Below are positions 36,051 to 45,775 of a stretch of DNA of 64,000 bases, in pieces (position 1 is the first letter of the stretch; each line of letters starts with the position of its first letter). The stretch lies in assembly GCF_001809535.1 (NCBI RefSeq), contig NZ_KV797935.1, positions 1 to 64,000 of the forward strand, in the 5' to 3' direction. Made by a program: the position numbers and the translations under genes. The notes below the pieces were generated by a model, which was given only the letters and a program-made list of their open reading frames with translations, made no database searches and was not told where the DNA came from. Source of the stretch: Aerococcus sp. HMSC062A02. Lineage in GTDB: Bacteria > Bacillota > Bacilli > Lactobacillales > Aerococcaceae.

Positions 36051-36341
36051 ATGAGACAAATTCTGGGGCACTTGTTCCTGGTTCTGGGGACAGAGAATTT
36101 GATCTTACTTGTCAATCATCGCTCGGTTCCCTCCTATCAGAAGGGGATCAGAAGAGATGGGGCTAAGGATATTGCTGTGGGTCTTGTCAATGCTAAGAGT
36201 ATGTTCCCTTCCATTGTTGCTAATGGGATGATTGCGGCTCTTCTCTTTTATTATGTGCAAGAAGATTTCCCTATCACTGTTGCAGGGCTTTATTATTTGC
36301 TTTGCTTACTCATCTTCGTTAGGTTGCGAACTAAGTTTTAA
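36051..36341 (+). CDS. Small membrane protein, unknown
   Basis: A 96-residue protein with two or three hydrophobic segments (ILGHLFLVLGTENLILLV, SIVANGMIAALLFYYV, VAGLYYLLCLLIFV). Not recognised. It starts two bases after the previous stop, so it is coupled to that gene. Followed by a strong terminator. Confidence 0.6.
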   Translation: MRQILGHLFLVLGTENLILLVNHRSVPSYQKGIRRDGAKDIAVGLVNAKSMFPSIVANGMIAALLFYYVQEDFPITVAGLYYLLCLLIFVRLRTKF

Positions 36342-36353
36342 AACGAAATAGGT

Positions 36354-36400
36354 AAAAAGGCTTTGACAGGACAATAAAAGTTGCTGTCAAAGCCTTTTTG
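36354..36400. terminator. Bidirectional terminator
   Basis: AAAAAGGCTTTGACAG/CTGTCAAAGCCTTTTT stem between the membrane gene pair and the convergent LysR gene. Confidence 0.9.
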
Positions 36401-36408
36401 CTGAGTGA

Positions 36409-37314
36409 TCAGTGCTCAATTGGCTGGAGGCTAGTCCTGCTTTCTTTCAATGATAACTGACGAATAAAGTCTAGAAAAGCTTGAAGAACGGGATTGGGAT
36501 AGGGATCTGACCGATAGATGAGGCTGACTTGGCGGAAGGTCTTCTGGGGCATGATGGGGAGATAGGCCAGATTATCTGGAGCATTGGGCAAGGAAATGCT
36601 GGTGATTAATGAGGCATAGCGTCCTGTCTGGGTGAGGCGCAAGATGGAGCCTGCATCATCCACATTGATTTTGTGTGTGATGCGGAGGCCGAGTTCAGCG
36701 AGGAACTGATCACTTTCTTGCCTGAAAGCATAGTGCTTATGGAGTCCAATGAAATCTAAGGGCTCTAGATCTGCTAGTAAGATATGGTCTTGCTTTAAGA
36801 GCGGATGGTCAAGGGAGAGGGCTAGGTAAAGTTTATCATCGACTAGCACTTGCTTTTGAAGGCCGGGTGCTTGCATATGGCTTGATGTGACCGTCAGATC
36901 GAGTTGGTAATTTTGGATTTGTTTGATCGCTTCTTCATGGCTGAGGTCATATTGGTTGAGGCTAAGACCGGGGTATTTTTCTAGGAATCGCTGGATTAAG
37001 TCAGGAAAGACGTGGGGCATGGTGATGGCGAGGGAGAGCTGGCCTTTTTCAAGCGATCGTTGGTTTCGGACCAGGTCTTGGCCAATTTGGAGCTGTTTAT
37101 GAGCGCTTTGGCAATAGTTTTGATAGGTCTTGCCTTGGTCAGTCAGGAAGATGCGCCGGCCTTGGCGGTAGAAGAGTGGGACCTGGAGCTGGTCTTCTAG
37201 GTCACTGATGGCTTGGCTGACGGCGGGTTGGCTGACTTTAAGGGCCTTGGCTGCCTGGGTCATGTTTTCGTATTTAGCCACTTCGAGGAAGTAAAGGAGC
37301 TTGTGGGGGAAAAT
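36409..37314 (-). CDS. LysR-family regulator, probable ATT start
   Basis: A 301-residue LTTR. The HTH is KYENMTQAAKALKVSQPAVSQAISDLEDQL, then the effector domain. The first standard start in frame is GTG at 37281, which would delete helix 1 of the DNA-binding domain (KLLYFLEVA). The frame is open upstream to ATT at 37312-37314, seven bases after a perfect AGGAGG, so ATT appears to be the start. It is divergent from a broken SDR gene, its likely former target. Confidence 0.85.
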   Translation of the reverse strand: MFPHKLLYFLEVAKYENMTQAAKALKVSQPAVSQAISDLEDQLQVPLFYRQGRRIFLTDQGKTYQNYCQSAHKQLQIGQDLVRNQRSLEKGQLSLAITMPHVFPDLIQRFLEKYPGLSLNQYDLSHEEAIKQIQNYQLDLTVTSSHMQAPGLQKQVLVDDKLYLALSLDHPLLKQDHILLADLEPLDFIGLHKHYAFRQESDQFLAELGLRITHKINVDDAGSILRLTQTGRYASLITSISLPNAPDNLAYLPIMPQKTFRQVSLIYRSDPYPNPVLQAFLDFIRQLSLKESRTSLQPIEH

Positions 37315-37423
37315 AAGATCGCCTCCTGATAAGATAAGCTTATTAAGTGATTATTTATTCATAGTATTTATGATCTATTATATCACTTATACTAAAGATA
37401 AGTAATCTAAAGGAGTGATGATT

Positions 37424-38154
37424 TTGTCAGAAAAAGTAGCACTAATCACCGGAGGAACTAGCGGTATTGGTTTGGCAACAGCCAAGAAGGTTACCGCCTG
37501 GTCCTAGCCAGTGTGGACAAAGAAGAGCAAGTCGAAGAAGCTTTAGAAGCCTTGGGGCATTCGGAAGCCATCCGTCATGTAGCCTGCGACGTGTCTGACC
37601 CTGCCCAGTGTCAAGAAGCGGTGGCTACAGCCCTGGAAGCCTTTGGACAATTGGATATCCTTGTTAATGTGGCTGGGATTACGGGCGAACGTGGCGACTT
37701 CTTAGACTATGACTTGTCAGCTATCAAGCAAATTATTGACATTAATTTGATGGGGACCATTAACTTCTGCCAGGCAGCGGGCCAAAAGATGAAGGAAGCT
37801 GGTCAAGGTTGCATTATCAACGTTGGTTCCATCTGTTCCTTCTTAGCCAACGGGGAAAACATTGGTTACCACGCTAGTAAGGGTGGGGTGAAGATGGCCA
37901 CTCAGGCGATTGCACGGGAACTCGGCCCCCATGGTGTTCGTGTCTTAATGGTCTCACCGGGTTGGGTCAATACCTCCATGATGCGTGGGGACCTGAAGGA
38001 CTTTGGCGACAGCCTTCATATGAAAGAACGGGTCATCGAGCCTGAGGAAGTGGCCAATGCCATCTACCTCCTGACCCTGCCAGAAGCTAGCGCCATCAAT
38101 GGCACGAATGTAATGGTTGAAGACGGCTATACATCCTTTAAGGGGATTTTCTAG
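37424..38154 (+). pseudogene. Short-chain dehydrogenase/reductase, frameshifted
   Basis: The start reads SEKVALITGGTSGIGLATAKK with the Rossmann TGGTSGIG. It then shifts frame near 37490 and would stop at TAG 37505. The other frame continues YRLVLASVDKEEQVEEA, with NVAGITGE, the catalytic Ser in INVGSICSF and the YHASKGG catalytic motif, to a stop at 38154. One missing base (and perhaps a few codons) before YRLVLAS explains this. A downstream start at 37513 would lack the nucleotide-binding loop. TTG 37424 after AAAGGAG is the original start. Confidence 0.85.
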
Positions 38155-38399
38155 ATCTTTTTCCGGCCAAAGACAAGCTCCAGAGATGGGGCTTTTTCTA
38201 TTTTGTAATCTTAGGCTAGTTGCTATAATGGACTTATGATAGGAGGCTAACTGGAAGTCGATGTGTTTTAATGGGAGTTTCATAAGGAAAAAGGAGCTTG
38301 TCAAAGCTTTTTGACAAGGAAACTGCTTGATGTCAAAGAGCTTGGATGGTATTTTTAGCTGTTATTATTTAAAGTTGGAAGTGAAGAAGGGAGGCAAAA

Positions 38400-38804
38400 A
38401 TGACTATAGGAGAACTGCTTAGGGAGGCTCGCTTGCAGTCGGGCATGACCCAAGAGGGAGTTGCAGAAGCGATTGGCGTCTCAAGACAATCAGTTTCAAA
38501 TTGGGAAAATGATAAAACTTATCCTGATGTGATTAACATCATTCGATTGAGTGACCTTTACCAAGTGAGTTTAGATGTTTTACTGAAGGGGAGTGAAGAT
38601 TATATGGGGCATTTAGATGAGAGTACCGATATTGTGAAGAGTAACCGGAACTTAATTCGAACGATTGTCTTTGGTGTCTTGTTGATTGTGTTGATTTTAT
38701 TCATCAGTCCTTGGCTAGCTTTGCAGTTTGTCCTGTCATCAATTTTCATCATTACATTGGCCTTGGTTGGGATAGTTTATTTTGAAATTATTAGTCGCTT
38801 TTAG
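38400..38804 (+). CDS. XRE-family regulator with C-terminal membrane helices
   Basis: A 134-residue protein. An N-terminal HTH (IGELLREARLQSGMTQEGVAEAIGVSRQSVSNWENDKTYPD) is joined to two hydrophobic helices (IVFGVLLIVLILFISPWLALQF, IFIITLALVGIVYFEI). Membrane-anchored XRE proteins often regulate their own small operon. ATG is preceded by AAGGGAGG. It is followed 13 bases later by another membrane gene. Confidence 0.8.
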   Translation: MTIGELLREARLQSGMTQEGVAEAIGVSRQSVSNWENDKTYPDVINIIRLSDLYQVSLDVLLKGSEDYMGHLDESTDIVKSNRNLIRTIVFGVLLIVLILFISPWLALQFVLSSIFIITLALVGIVYFEIISRF

Positions 38805-38817
38805 AGGAGGGATAGCA

Positions 38818-39162
38818 ATGACTACTTATCCGGTTATAATGGCTATAGCTGGGGCTGTTGCCATTATGGGAAGCGTCTTTCTAAGCTACAATTTATATCA
38901 GATGATTGCTATGGATGCGGAAGCTAGAGGGATGCCTCGCCCGCGTTTATGGGCTTTTATGAGCCTGCCTAATGGTAATGGGGCAGGGGCTTTGCCTGTT
39001 TACTTAGTCGTTCGTCGGAAACACACCCGTCGGCCCTTTAATCATAAGGAGCAGGAGGCTTATAAAGGCTATAAGAAAAAAGCTAAATTGTCACTCCTGA
39101 TTTTATTGATAGGTATGTTTCCACTAATTTTTGTGGTTATTCACTATCTTGCTTTGAGCTAA
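38818..39162 (+). CDS. Small membrane protein, unknown
   Basis: A 114-residue protein with helices at each end (VIMAIAGAVAIMGSVFLSYNLY, LLILLIGMFPLIFVVIHYLAL) and a basic middle (VVRRKHTRRPFNHKE). The longest frame starts at 38782 inside the upstream gene; ATG 38818 after AGAGGAGG was chosen. Forms an operon with the XRE-membrane gene. Confidence 0.7.
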   Translation: MTTYPVIMAIAGAVAIMGSVFLSYNLYQMIAMDAEARGMPRPRLWAFMSLPNGNGAGALPVYLVVRRKHTRRPFNHKEQEAYKGYKKKAKLSLLILLIGMFPLIFVVIHYLALS

Positions 39163-39257
39163 AGACTTTGGAAATTTCTCGACCTTATAAGGCAACTTCT
39201 CCTTAATCTGGAAGTTCCCTTTCATATTCTGTTGTTGATTTTGCTTATGCAGATTTT

Positions 39258-39297
39258 CTAGAGCGGCTGGGATTTTATCCCAGGCGCTTTTTTGTTT
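39258..39297 (+). terminator. Probable terminator of the XRE operon
   Basis: GCTGGGAT/ATCCCAG hairpin followed by GCGCTTTTTTGTTTT. The remaining 39298-39573 is AT-rich; no gene or clear structure was seen. Confidence 0.65.
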
Positions 39298-39573
39298 TCT
39301 TGACTATTTGGTAAGAGTGATCGAACTGAGAGCAATTGCTTGCCCATGGACTACTGTAAATAACAGTAAAATTTACGGGTCAGGAGCTTAAATCGACGAT
39401 TCAGGTAAGATTCGTCTAATGGAAGCCTTTTAATGCTATACTTCATTTATCAGCTTATTTAGCGGTTCTAGCACTGCGGTCCAAGTCTAATCCCTCATAT
39501 AAAAATGAGTATTCTATTAAAATATGCTAAAATAATAGCTATTGAAAACGAATGAAAGAAATGAGGAAATGAA

Positions 39574-40299
39574 ATGGTTGGGCTTGGGACTTTAATTAAT
39601 TGTGTCGGAATTCTACTGGGGGGCCTGGTGGGCAGCTTGGTGGGAAATTTGTTTAAGGCTAAGCAGCAGGAGGCCCTCCAGAAGGCTTGTGGGGTGAGCG
39701 TGATCTTTATCGCCATTGCCGGGGCAATGGATGGGATGTTGACCCTTCAAGGGGATAATATCGTCAGCGGCCGGTCCATGCTGGTGGTCCTCTGCCTGGC
39801 TCTCGGCAGCCTGATCGGAGAAGTGCTGGGGATTGACCGTGCTTTTGAGAGCTTGGGTCACTTCCTCCACCAGAAGTCAGGGAATGGGAGGGATCCACTC
39901 TTTGTGGAAGCTTTTATTACGGCTTCGCTGACAGTTTCTATTGGGGCCATGGCCATTGTTGGGGCGATCCAGGACGGCTTGTTGGGCGACTATACCATGC
40001 TGGCTGTGAAGTCGGTCTTGGATGCTATTATCATTACAGTCCTAACTTCAGCCATGGGCAAGGGAGCCATCTTCTCTGTCATTCCGGTCTTTATCCTGGA
40101 GGGTGGGGTGACCCTGCTGGCCCGCTTACTGGCCCCCATTATGACTGACCTGGCCCTGGACTATCTCTCCTTAGTGGGGTCCATCCTCATCTTCTGTATT
40201 GGGATTAACCTGCTCTGGGACAAAAAATTGAATGTCGCTAACATGCTGCCCGCTGTCTTTCTAGCGGTTCTGGCTGCCTTCCTGCCGGTCTCATTCTAA
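39574..40299 (+). CDS. DUF554-family membrane protein
   Basis: A 241-residue protein with about seven hydrophobic helices, matching the YdfK/DUF554 family: GTLINCVGILLGGLVGSLVGN at the start, SGRSMLVVLCLALGSLIGEVLGID, and GAMAIVGAIQDGLLGDYTMLAVKSVLDAI. Function unknown; family length normal. Confidence 0.88.
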   Translation: MVGLGTLINCVGILLGGLVGSLVGNLFKAKQQEALQKACGVSVIFIAIAGAMDGMLTLQGDNIVSGRSMLVVLCLALGSLIGEVLGIDRAFESLGHFLHQKSGNGRDPLFVEAFITASLTVSIGAMAIVGAIQDGLLGDYTMLAVKSVLDAIIITVLTSAMGKGAIFSVIPVFILEGGVTLLARLLAPIMTDLALDYLSLVGSILIFCIGINLLWDKKLNVANMLPAVFLAVLAAFLPVSF

Positions 40300-40346
40300 T
40301 CGCTAAGCTGGCAATATTACTAGTGCAAAAGAAAAGGAGTCTACTC

Positions 40347-41423
40347 ATGAAAAAATTCAACCAATGGGCATTGGTCCTCTCGACGGGCCTAGTCCTTGCA
40401 GCCTGCCAAAATAACACAAACCAGTCGAATAATGACCAAACTTCCTTAGAGCCGGCTTCGGAGAAAGTTTCTTCGAGTCAATCAGGATCAAGCAGCCAGA
40501 AAGCTTCCAAGGGGTCTTCTGGTCAAAAGACGAGCTCTAAGACAAAAGAAGAGCCGGTTAAGCCAGAAGTCGACAACATGGCCGTTTATGGTCCTACCCT
40601 CGAGGAACTGGCCCAGGCCGAAGAGAACCGTCCCGATTATTTCGTCTTCTATGATATCGATGGCAACGGGGTGGATGAGTTGCTGACGGCTACGGACTAC
40701 GATGGCAAGCTTCACTATAGCGATCTCTACTACTTAAAGGGTGGCCAAGAACCGACACTCCTGGCGAGAAATTATGCAGCCAGTGCCGGTGGTCTGCGCC
40801 AAGCTAGCGATATCTTCCAAGACGGCACGGTTCTGGATTCCTACCACTACTCTACAGCTGGGGAGGGCGAAGCTCGAATTCTCCGTATCAATCCTGAGAC
40901 CCAGACGGAAGAAGTGGTCGAAGAGGGAAGCTATTCAGTGGGCAACATCAGCACTCTGGATGATTTTACCGCCGGCCGGACGCCTATCGATTATGACCAA
41001 TTGGACTGGCAGCGGATCGACCAAGTCTTTGTTGATCAAGCAGAAGAAGAAACTGCTCAGCCGACCAGCTTTGACCTATCCGCCATCCTGGAAGGAGATT
41101 ATTCCAGCCTGGCTGGCACCTGGCAGGATGGGAATGGCACGCCTCCTATTACCTTTGACGCAGAAGGAATTGTTTCTGATGAAATTAAAATCTTTAATAG
41201 TGAGGGCATGCCTGATGGGACAATCCGTTTAGCTATCGGTCCTAAGTATGAGATGCGAGGCGGCGGTTTCCTTCTCATCGTCATCCCAGCGGGCCAGACC
41301 CCTAACGGCCAGTCCAAGTTCCCCGATGCTTATGATGGTTCCGATATGAGCCAGGACCGCTTGTGGGCGGGCCAGAGCCTAGACTTTAGGGACCCAAATG
41401 CCTTCTTTTATAAAATAAATTAA
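40347..41423 (+). CDS. Secreted lipoprotein, unknown
   Basis: A 358-residue protein. The signal peptide ends in the lipobox VLAAC, then comes a Ser/Asn/Lys-rich linker to about residue 75 and a soluble domain of two parts. YDIDGNGVDELLTATDYDGK looks like a calcium-binding FG-GAP/EF-like loop. The C-terminal part (SLAGTWQDGNGTPPITFDAEGIV) resembles DUF6287-like domains, low certainty. ATG 40347 with AAAAGGAG was chosen over a GTG eight codons upstream. Confidence 0.8.
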   Translation: MKKFNQWALVLSTGLVLAACQNNTNQSNNDQTSLEPASEKVSSSQSGSSSQKASKGSSGQKTSSKTKEEPVKPEVDNMAVYGPTLEELAQAEENRPDYFVFYDIDGNGVDELLTATDYDGKLHYSDLYYLKGGQEPTLLARNYAASAGGLRQASDIFQDGTVLDSYHYSTAGEGEARILRINPETQTEEVVEEGSYSVGNISTLDDFTAGRTPIDYDQLDWQRIDQVFVDQAEEETAQPTSFDLSAILEGDYSSLAGTWQDGNGTPPITFDAEGIVSDEIKIFNSEGMPDGTIRLAIGPKYEMRGGGFLLIVIPAGQTPNGQSKFPDAYDGSDMSQDRLWAGQSLDFRDPNAFFYKIN

Positions 41424-41549
41424 TTAAGTGCATTATTTAGATTTATCTAACTTTTCTTGGTAAAATAGTGTTGGAAAGTAGGGACGCAGTTTTTGAGATC
41501 ATCGTTGCTGCCACTGTTTATTTATTGTGCCTTGAAAGGATGATTTTCT

Positions 41550-41912
41550 ATGCGCTTAGGGAAGGTTTTGAAACGGATTGCTAATGATGAACACTATACA
41601 GTCGAGAAGGACACCGGCCTAATCCATGGCAGGGTCAATGGCTACACGCTCTTAGTGGATATGATGCACTTTGGCCAGCAGTATGATATTATTTTTCACT
41701 TGACCAAGGATGGCCAGGCACCTGACCGCCAGGAGTTGCTCCTCCACCTGCCCAAACACAAAAACTTGCAGAATGTCAGAGTAGAGGGCAATAAGGTCAC
41801 TTACCAGGCGAGAACAGCTATGCTGGTTCAATCGACAGTGGATAGCTTGTTTGAGATGGTCGACCTGATTACCCGATCCTTAGAAGAATTGGGCTATGAA
41901 GAAGCGGCCTAG
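41550..41912 (+). CDS. Small cytosolic protein, unknown
   Basis: A 120-residue protein, not recognised. It alternates short strands and basic segments (GLIHGRVNGYTLLVDMMHFGQQYDIIFHL) and ends with a helix (STVDSLFEMVDLITRSLEELGY). ATG follows AAAGGATG. Monocistronic, closed by a terminator. Confidence 0.7.
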   Translation: MRLGKVLKRIANDEHYTVEKDTGLIHGRVNGYTLLVDMMHFGQQYDIIFHLTKDGQAPDRQELLLHLPKHKNLQNVRVEGNKVTYQARTAMLVQSTVDSLFEMVDLITRSLEELGYEEAA

Positions 41913-41937
41913 TCAATCAATTAAGTCTAATCAAACA

Positions 41938-41984
41938 AAAAAGGAAATCATTAGCTGTTCTTGGCACGCAATGATTTCCTTTTT
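41938..41984. terminator. Bidirectional terminator
   Basis: AAAAAAGGAAATCATT/AATGATTTCCTTTTTT between convergent genes. Confidence 0.9.
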
Positions 41985-42027
41985 TCTATTCTGATGAGTA
42001 ATTCAAGCTGCTAGCAAGAAAATCAGC

Positions 42028-43143
42028 TTAAGCCTTCACAACTTCCTGGTAGAGCTTGTCGTAACGCCCACTGATCTTGTCCCAGGAGAAGTCCTGGGAG
42101 TGGGCCAGGGCGCGTTGGCAGAAGCCTGGATAGTCCGCGAGAATGGCTTGGACATGGTGGACAAAGTCATCTGGCCGGTCAGGGTCCAGGCTGGCGCCGA
42201 CTTCGTAATTGGGATAGTAGCTGTCGAAGCCTTCGCCCTGGGTATAAATGACGGGGAGGCCCTGGCTCATAGCTTCCACATAGACTAAGCCGAAAGTTTC
42301 CCGTGAGGAGACTAGGGCGAAGATATCCATCTGCCGGTAGAGGTCCCGCATGCCATCGTGGTCTTTGGGGCCGTAGTAGGTCACCAGGGGCTGGTCTTTG
42401 ACTTGGGCCAGGATGCTTTCATCCCAGGCAGGCCCGATGAGGTGGAGTTCGGCCGCTTGGACATGTTGGTTATAGTAGTCCACCAGGCTGATGAGCTTGG
42501 GGATCTGTTTTTCTTTTAAGAGTTTGGCCGTACAGACAAAGCGTAGGGGATGGTGGAGTTCAGCTTGCTTAGCGTCATAGCGGTTGGTGTGCCAGTAGTC
42601 GTCGATGCCATTGGCGATGACTTGGGTCTTGGCTTCCAGGTCCGCTCGCATAGAGTCTGGAATATACTTGGCGAAGACTTCCCGCCTGGAGTTCTCAGAG
42701 ATAAAGACCACTTGATCAGCGTCAGCGAGGACCTTGAGGCCGAGCCGGCGGAGCCAGGGCATCTTCTGGAAGAAGGTCCGGATATCGGCACTGCGGACCG
42801 CCACGACATAAGGAATGCCATGGGTCAAGTAGACTTTGTGGGCCAGCCAACCATTGGAGAAGAGGGAGTGGGCGTGGACCAGGTCGAATTGGTCGAAGGT
42901 ATAGCGCTGTTTGAGGTCCTGCCAGATCTTATAGTGCTTGAGGTGGAAGACATAGCGGTCCGCTTGGCGGAAGGCTTCTACAATCTGACAGTAGTCCCCC
43001 TTAGCGGCCAGGCGGTCTTTGGGAAATTCTTTGGCAATGGGGACATAGACGTCGAGGGCCATTCCCGCGGCAACTTGCCGGTCATAGAGGTTCTGGTAGA
43101 GAGGGGTGGTGGAATAATAAGAATTAATATGGAGGATGTGCAC
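42028..43143 (-). CDS. GT4-family glycosyltransferase
   Basis: A 371-residue GT-B enzyme: HILHINSYYSTTPLYQNLYDRQ at the start, HAHSLFSNGWLAHKVYLTHGIPYVVAVRSAD, and the GT4 nucleotide-sugar motif with the EX7E region SRETFGLVYVEAMSQGLPVIYT. GTG 43143 was chosen because AAAGGA precedes it. TATAAT on the minus strand at 43183-43188 gives it its own promoter, divergent from ugd. Sugar and acceptor unknown; its position next to ugd suggests cell-surface polysaccharide. Confidence 0.87.
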   Translation of the reverse strand: MHILHINSYYSTTPLYQNLYDRQVAAGMALDVYVPIAKEFPKDRLAAKGDYCQIVEAFRQADRYVFHLKHYKIWQDLKQRYTFDQFDLVHAHSLFSNGWLAHKVYLTHGIPYVVAVRSADIRTFFQKMPWLRRLGLKVLADADQVVFISENSRREVFAKYIPDSMRADLEAKTQVIANGIDDYWHTNRYDAKQAELHHPLRFVCTAKLLKEKQIPKLISLVDYYNQHVQAAELHLIGPAWDESILAQVKDQPLVTYYGPKDHDGMRDLYRQMDIFALVSSRETFGLVYVEAMSQGLPVIYTQGEGFDSYYPNYEVGASLDPDRPDDFVHHVQAILADYPGFCQRALAHSQDFSWDKISGRYDKLYQEVVKA

Positions 43144-43330
43144 AAGCGTCGTCCTTTCTGTTAAAATAAGCAATTCCCTATTATTATAGCAAAAAGAACA
43201 AAAGCCTAACAGAAGATAAAAAAACTTATAAAATTGCTTTTTTTCTAGGGGAGGGGGCTTAATTACTAGGGCATTATGCTATAATTAGCCTTATATGAAG
43301 TAAACGAACTGGAAGAGGAGAGCGAATCAT

Positions 43331-44497
43331 ATGAAAATTACAGTTGTCGGTGTTGGCTATGTGGGCTTAGCGAATGCCATCTTGCTTGCGCAAAACCACC
43401 AAGTGACAGCACTGGATATCAATGAAAATGTGGTCAATATTATCAATTCGGGCCAACCGCATATCAAAGATCCTGAAATGGAAGACTATATGGCTAATAA
43501 AGACCTGGATCTGACAGCAACTACCGATTCGGACCTGGCCTATGCAGAGCCAGACCTCATCATTATTGCAGCACCAACCAATTATGATGAAGTGACCAAT
43601 TCCTTCGATACATCAGCTGTTGAAGCCGTTCTCGACGATATCTTAGCCCATGATACTGACTGCCCAATTGTCATTAAGTCAACGATACCGGTTGGTTACA
43701 CAGAGTACATCCGCGAAGAAAAGAATTGCGACCGGATTATCTTCTCACCTGAATTCCTGCGTGAAGGCAAGGCCCTCTATGATAACCTCTACCCTTCCCG
43801 GATTATTGTCGGAGATGACGGTCAAGCAGGTCATCTCTTTGCTGAGCTCTTAATTGAAGGGGCAGAAAAGGAAGACATTTCTGTCCGTTTTATGGCGCCA
43901 ACCGAGGCTGAAGCGGTCAAACTCTTTGCTAATACTTACCTGGCCCTCCGCGTTTCCTTCTTTAATGAATTGGATACCTATGCGGAAGTGCGAGGCTTGG
44001 ATTCCAAGTCCATTATTGAGGGGATTGGCTTAGACCCACGGATTGGCCTCCACTACAACAACCCTTCCTTTGGCTATGGGGGTTACTGCCTGCCTAAGGA
44101 TACCAAGCAGATGTTGGCCAACTTCGAAGATATTCCCAACAATATTATCCGGGCAATTGTTGATGCCAATGACACCCGCAAGCAATTTATTGCGGATTCT
44201 GTCCTACGTCGCCATCCCGAAACGGTTGGGGTTTACCGCTTGACTATGAAGCAAGACTCTGACAATTTCCGCCAATCAGCCATCCAAGATGTCATGAAAA
44301 AATTACGCGGGGAAGGGGTCGAAGTGATTGTCTACGAACCGAGTCTTGAGGGTGAGGACTTCCAAGGTTACCGCTTAGAAAATGACCTTCAAGCCTTCAA
44401 AGACCAATGCGACCTGATCATCTCCAACCGTCGCGCCAAAGACTTAGAAGATGTGACAGACAAGGTCTATACCCGCGATATCTATAACGAAAATTAA
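43331..44497 (+). CDS. ugd: UDP-glucose 6-dehydrogenase
   Basis: A 388-residue NAD-dependent enzyme making UDP-glucuronate. The Rossmann start ITVVGVGYVGLANAILLAQ, IIIAAPTNYDE, SPEFLREGKALYDNLYPSRI and the catalytic cysteine in GYGGYCLPKDTKQM (about residue 253) are present. It is of the short Lactobacillales type. TATAAT at 43280-43285 precedes it. First gene of the polysaccharide cluster; it indicates an acidic (uronate-containing) polymer or a derived sugar. Confidence 0.95.
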   Translation: MKITVVGVGYVGLANAILLAQNHQVTALDINENVVNIINSGQPHIKDPEMEDYMANKDLDLTATTDSDLAYAEPDLIIIAAPTNYDEVTNSFDTSAVEAVLDDILAHDTDCPIVIKSTIPVGYTEYIREEKNCDRIIFSPEFLREGKALYDNLYPSRIIVGDDGQAGHLFAELLIEGAEKEDISVRFMAPTEAEAVKLFANTYLALRVSFFNELDTYAEVRGLDSKSIIEGIGLDPRIGLHYNNPSFGYGGYCLPKDTKQMLANFEDIPNNIIRAIVDANDTRKQFIADSVLRRHPETVGVYRLTMKQDSDNFRQSAIQDVMKKLRGEGVEVIVYEPSLEGEDFQGYRLENDLQAFKDQCDLIISNRRAKDLEDVTDKVYTRDIYNEN

Positions 44498-44581
44498 ACA
44501 GCCCACACCACTTCCAAGTCAAGCGCTCTTTGCTTGGCTGGAAGTCTTTGTGTGCTTAGAAGAGAAATGAGGAAATTTGGC

Positions 44582-45775
44582 ATGCCAAAAGATCCAGGCA
44601 AAGTCCGTCGCGTTCTCCACTTGATGAGTGGTTATGGTGGTGGCATTTCATCATTTATAAAGAATAAGGCTGAGGAAATGCCCCACTATGGGATTGCCTT
44701 TGATGTGACGACCTATGACGAGTGTCCGACTGACTTCTGTGAAGCTATTGAGGCCACGGGAGGCAAGCTTTATCCGCTCAGAAATCCGAAGAAAGAAGGC
44801 TTCAAAGCTTTTGAAGAGAGCTTAAACCAAGCCCTCGACCATAACGACTATGATGCTTTCTATTGCCATATCAATGGTTACCGGGCCCTTCCTTATTACT
44901 ATCTCTGCCGGCGTCACAGCCAGGCACCTTTCTATATTCATGCCCATAATTCAAATGATAACCAGGGAGCAAGTCTGATGAACCGCGCCCAAGTCCTGCT
45001 TTCACAACGATTGAATCGTTATTTATCGGCTTGTCCGCTCGGTTGTGGTAAGCGGGCGATCTGGGCGATCTTTGGGTCTGCTATTGATCTTGGTGAGATG
45101 ATGATCATTCCTAATAGTATTCATACAGACCTCTATCTGCGCCCCAATGCTTGGATTGAAGACCAGAAGAAGCAATTAAGGAAAGCCCATGCTTATGGTG
45201 AGGACACCCTCTTGATTGGACATATTGGCCGCTTAACAGCGGTTAAGAACCATGAACAAAGTCTTGCTATTGCCCAGGCCATTAAGGACCAAGGGCTAGA
45301 CGCCAAGCTCTTAATTATTGGTGCTGGTGAGCGTGACCAAGAGCTCAAAGCGGCCGTTCATGCTCAAGCTTTAGAGGATGTTGTGGATTTCACTGGTCGA
45401 ATCAACCCGATATCCGCCTTTTATCCGCTCTTAGATGCGGTGGTCTTGCCTTCCTATTCTGAAGGCTTACCGACAGTGGTCGTTGAAGCCCAAGCCTTGG
45501 GTATCCCTGTCGTGATGTCTAATCGGGTGACGGATGAGGTAGACTTGGACTTGGGTTTAGTCGAGGCCTTGTCCCTTGAAGCTGGGCCAGCAGAATGGCT
45601 CCACGCGCTTTGCCGCTTGGCTGCCAAAGACCGACCAGACTTGAGCCAGCGTGAACAAGCTATACAAGCCAAGGCCTTCAGTAATGAAGCTTCTGCCCAG
45701 CTCTTTGTTGAATTTTTAGAGGGTGAGCGTCAGCATTTTAACTTTGAAGGGGGGCAGTCCAGTGGCCATCTATAG
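44582..45775 (+). CDS. GT4-family glycosyltransferase (EpsF-like)
   Basis: A 397-residue GT-B enzyme: RRVLHLMSGYGGGISSFIKNKAEEM, HAHNSNDNQGASLMNR, LIGHIGRLTAVKNHEQSLAIA, and the donor-binding PSYSEGLPTVVVEAQALGIPVVMS. Similar to EpsF/CpsF-type galactosyl- or glucosyltransferases. ATG 44582 was preferred; ATG 44567 is also possible. It overlaps the next gene by 14 bases. Confidence 0.88.
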   Translation: MPKDPGKVRRVLHLMSGYGGGISSFIKNKAEEMPHYGIAFDVTTYDECPTDFCEAIEATGGKLYPLRNPKKEGFKAFEESLNQALDHNDYDAFYCHINGYRALPYYYLCRRHSQAPFYIHAHNSNDNQGASLMNRAQVLLSQRLNRYLSACPLGCGKRAIWAIFGSAIDLGEMMIIPNSIHTDLYLRPNAWIEDQKKQLRKAHAYGEDTLLIGHIGRLTAVKNHEQSLAIAQAIKDQGLDAKLLIIGAGERDQELKAAVHAQALEDVVDFTGRINPISAFYPLLDAVVLPSYSEGLPTVVVEAQALGIPVVMSNRVTDEVDLDLGLVEALSLEAGPAEWLHALCRLAAKDRPDLSQREQAIQAKAFSNEASAQLFVEFLEGERQHFNFEGGQSSGHL

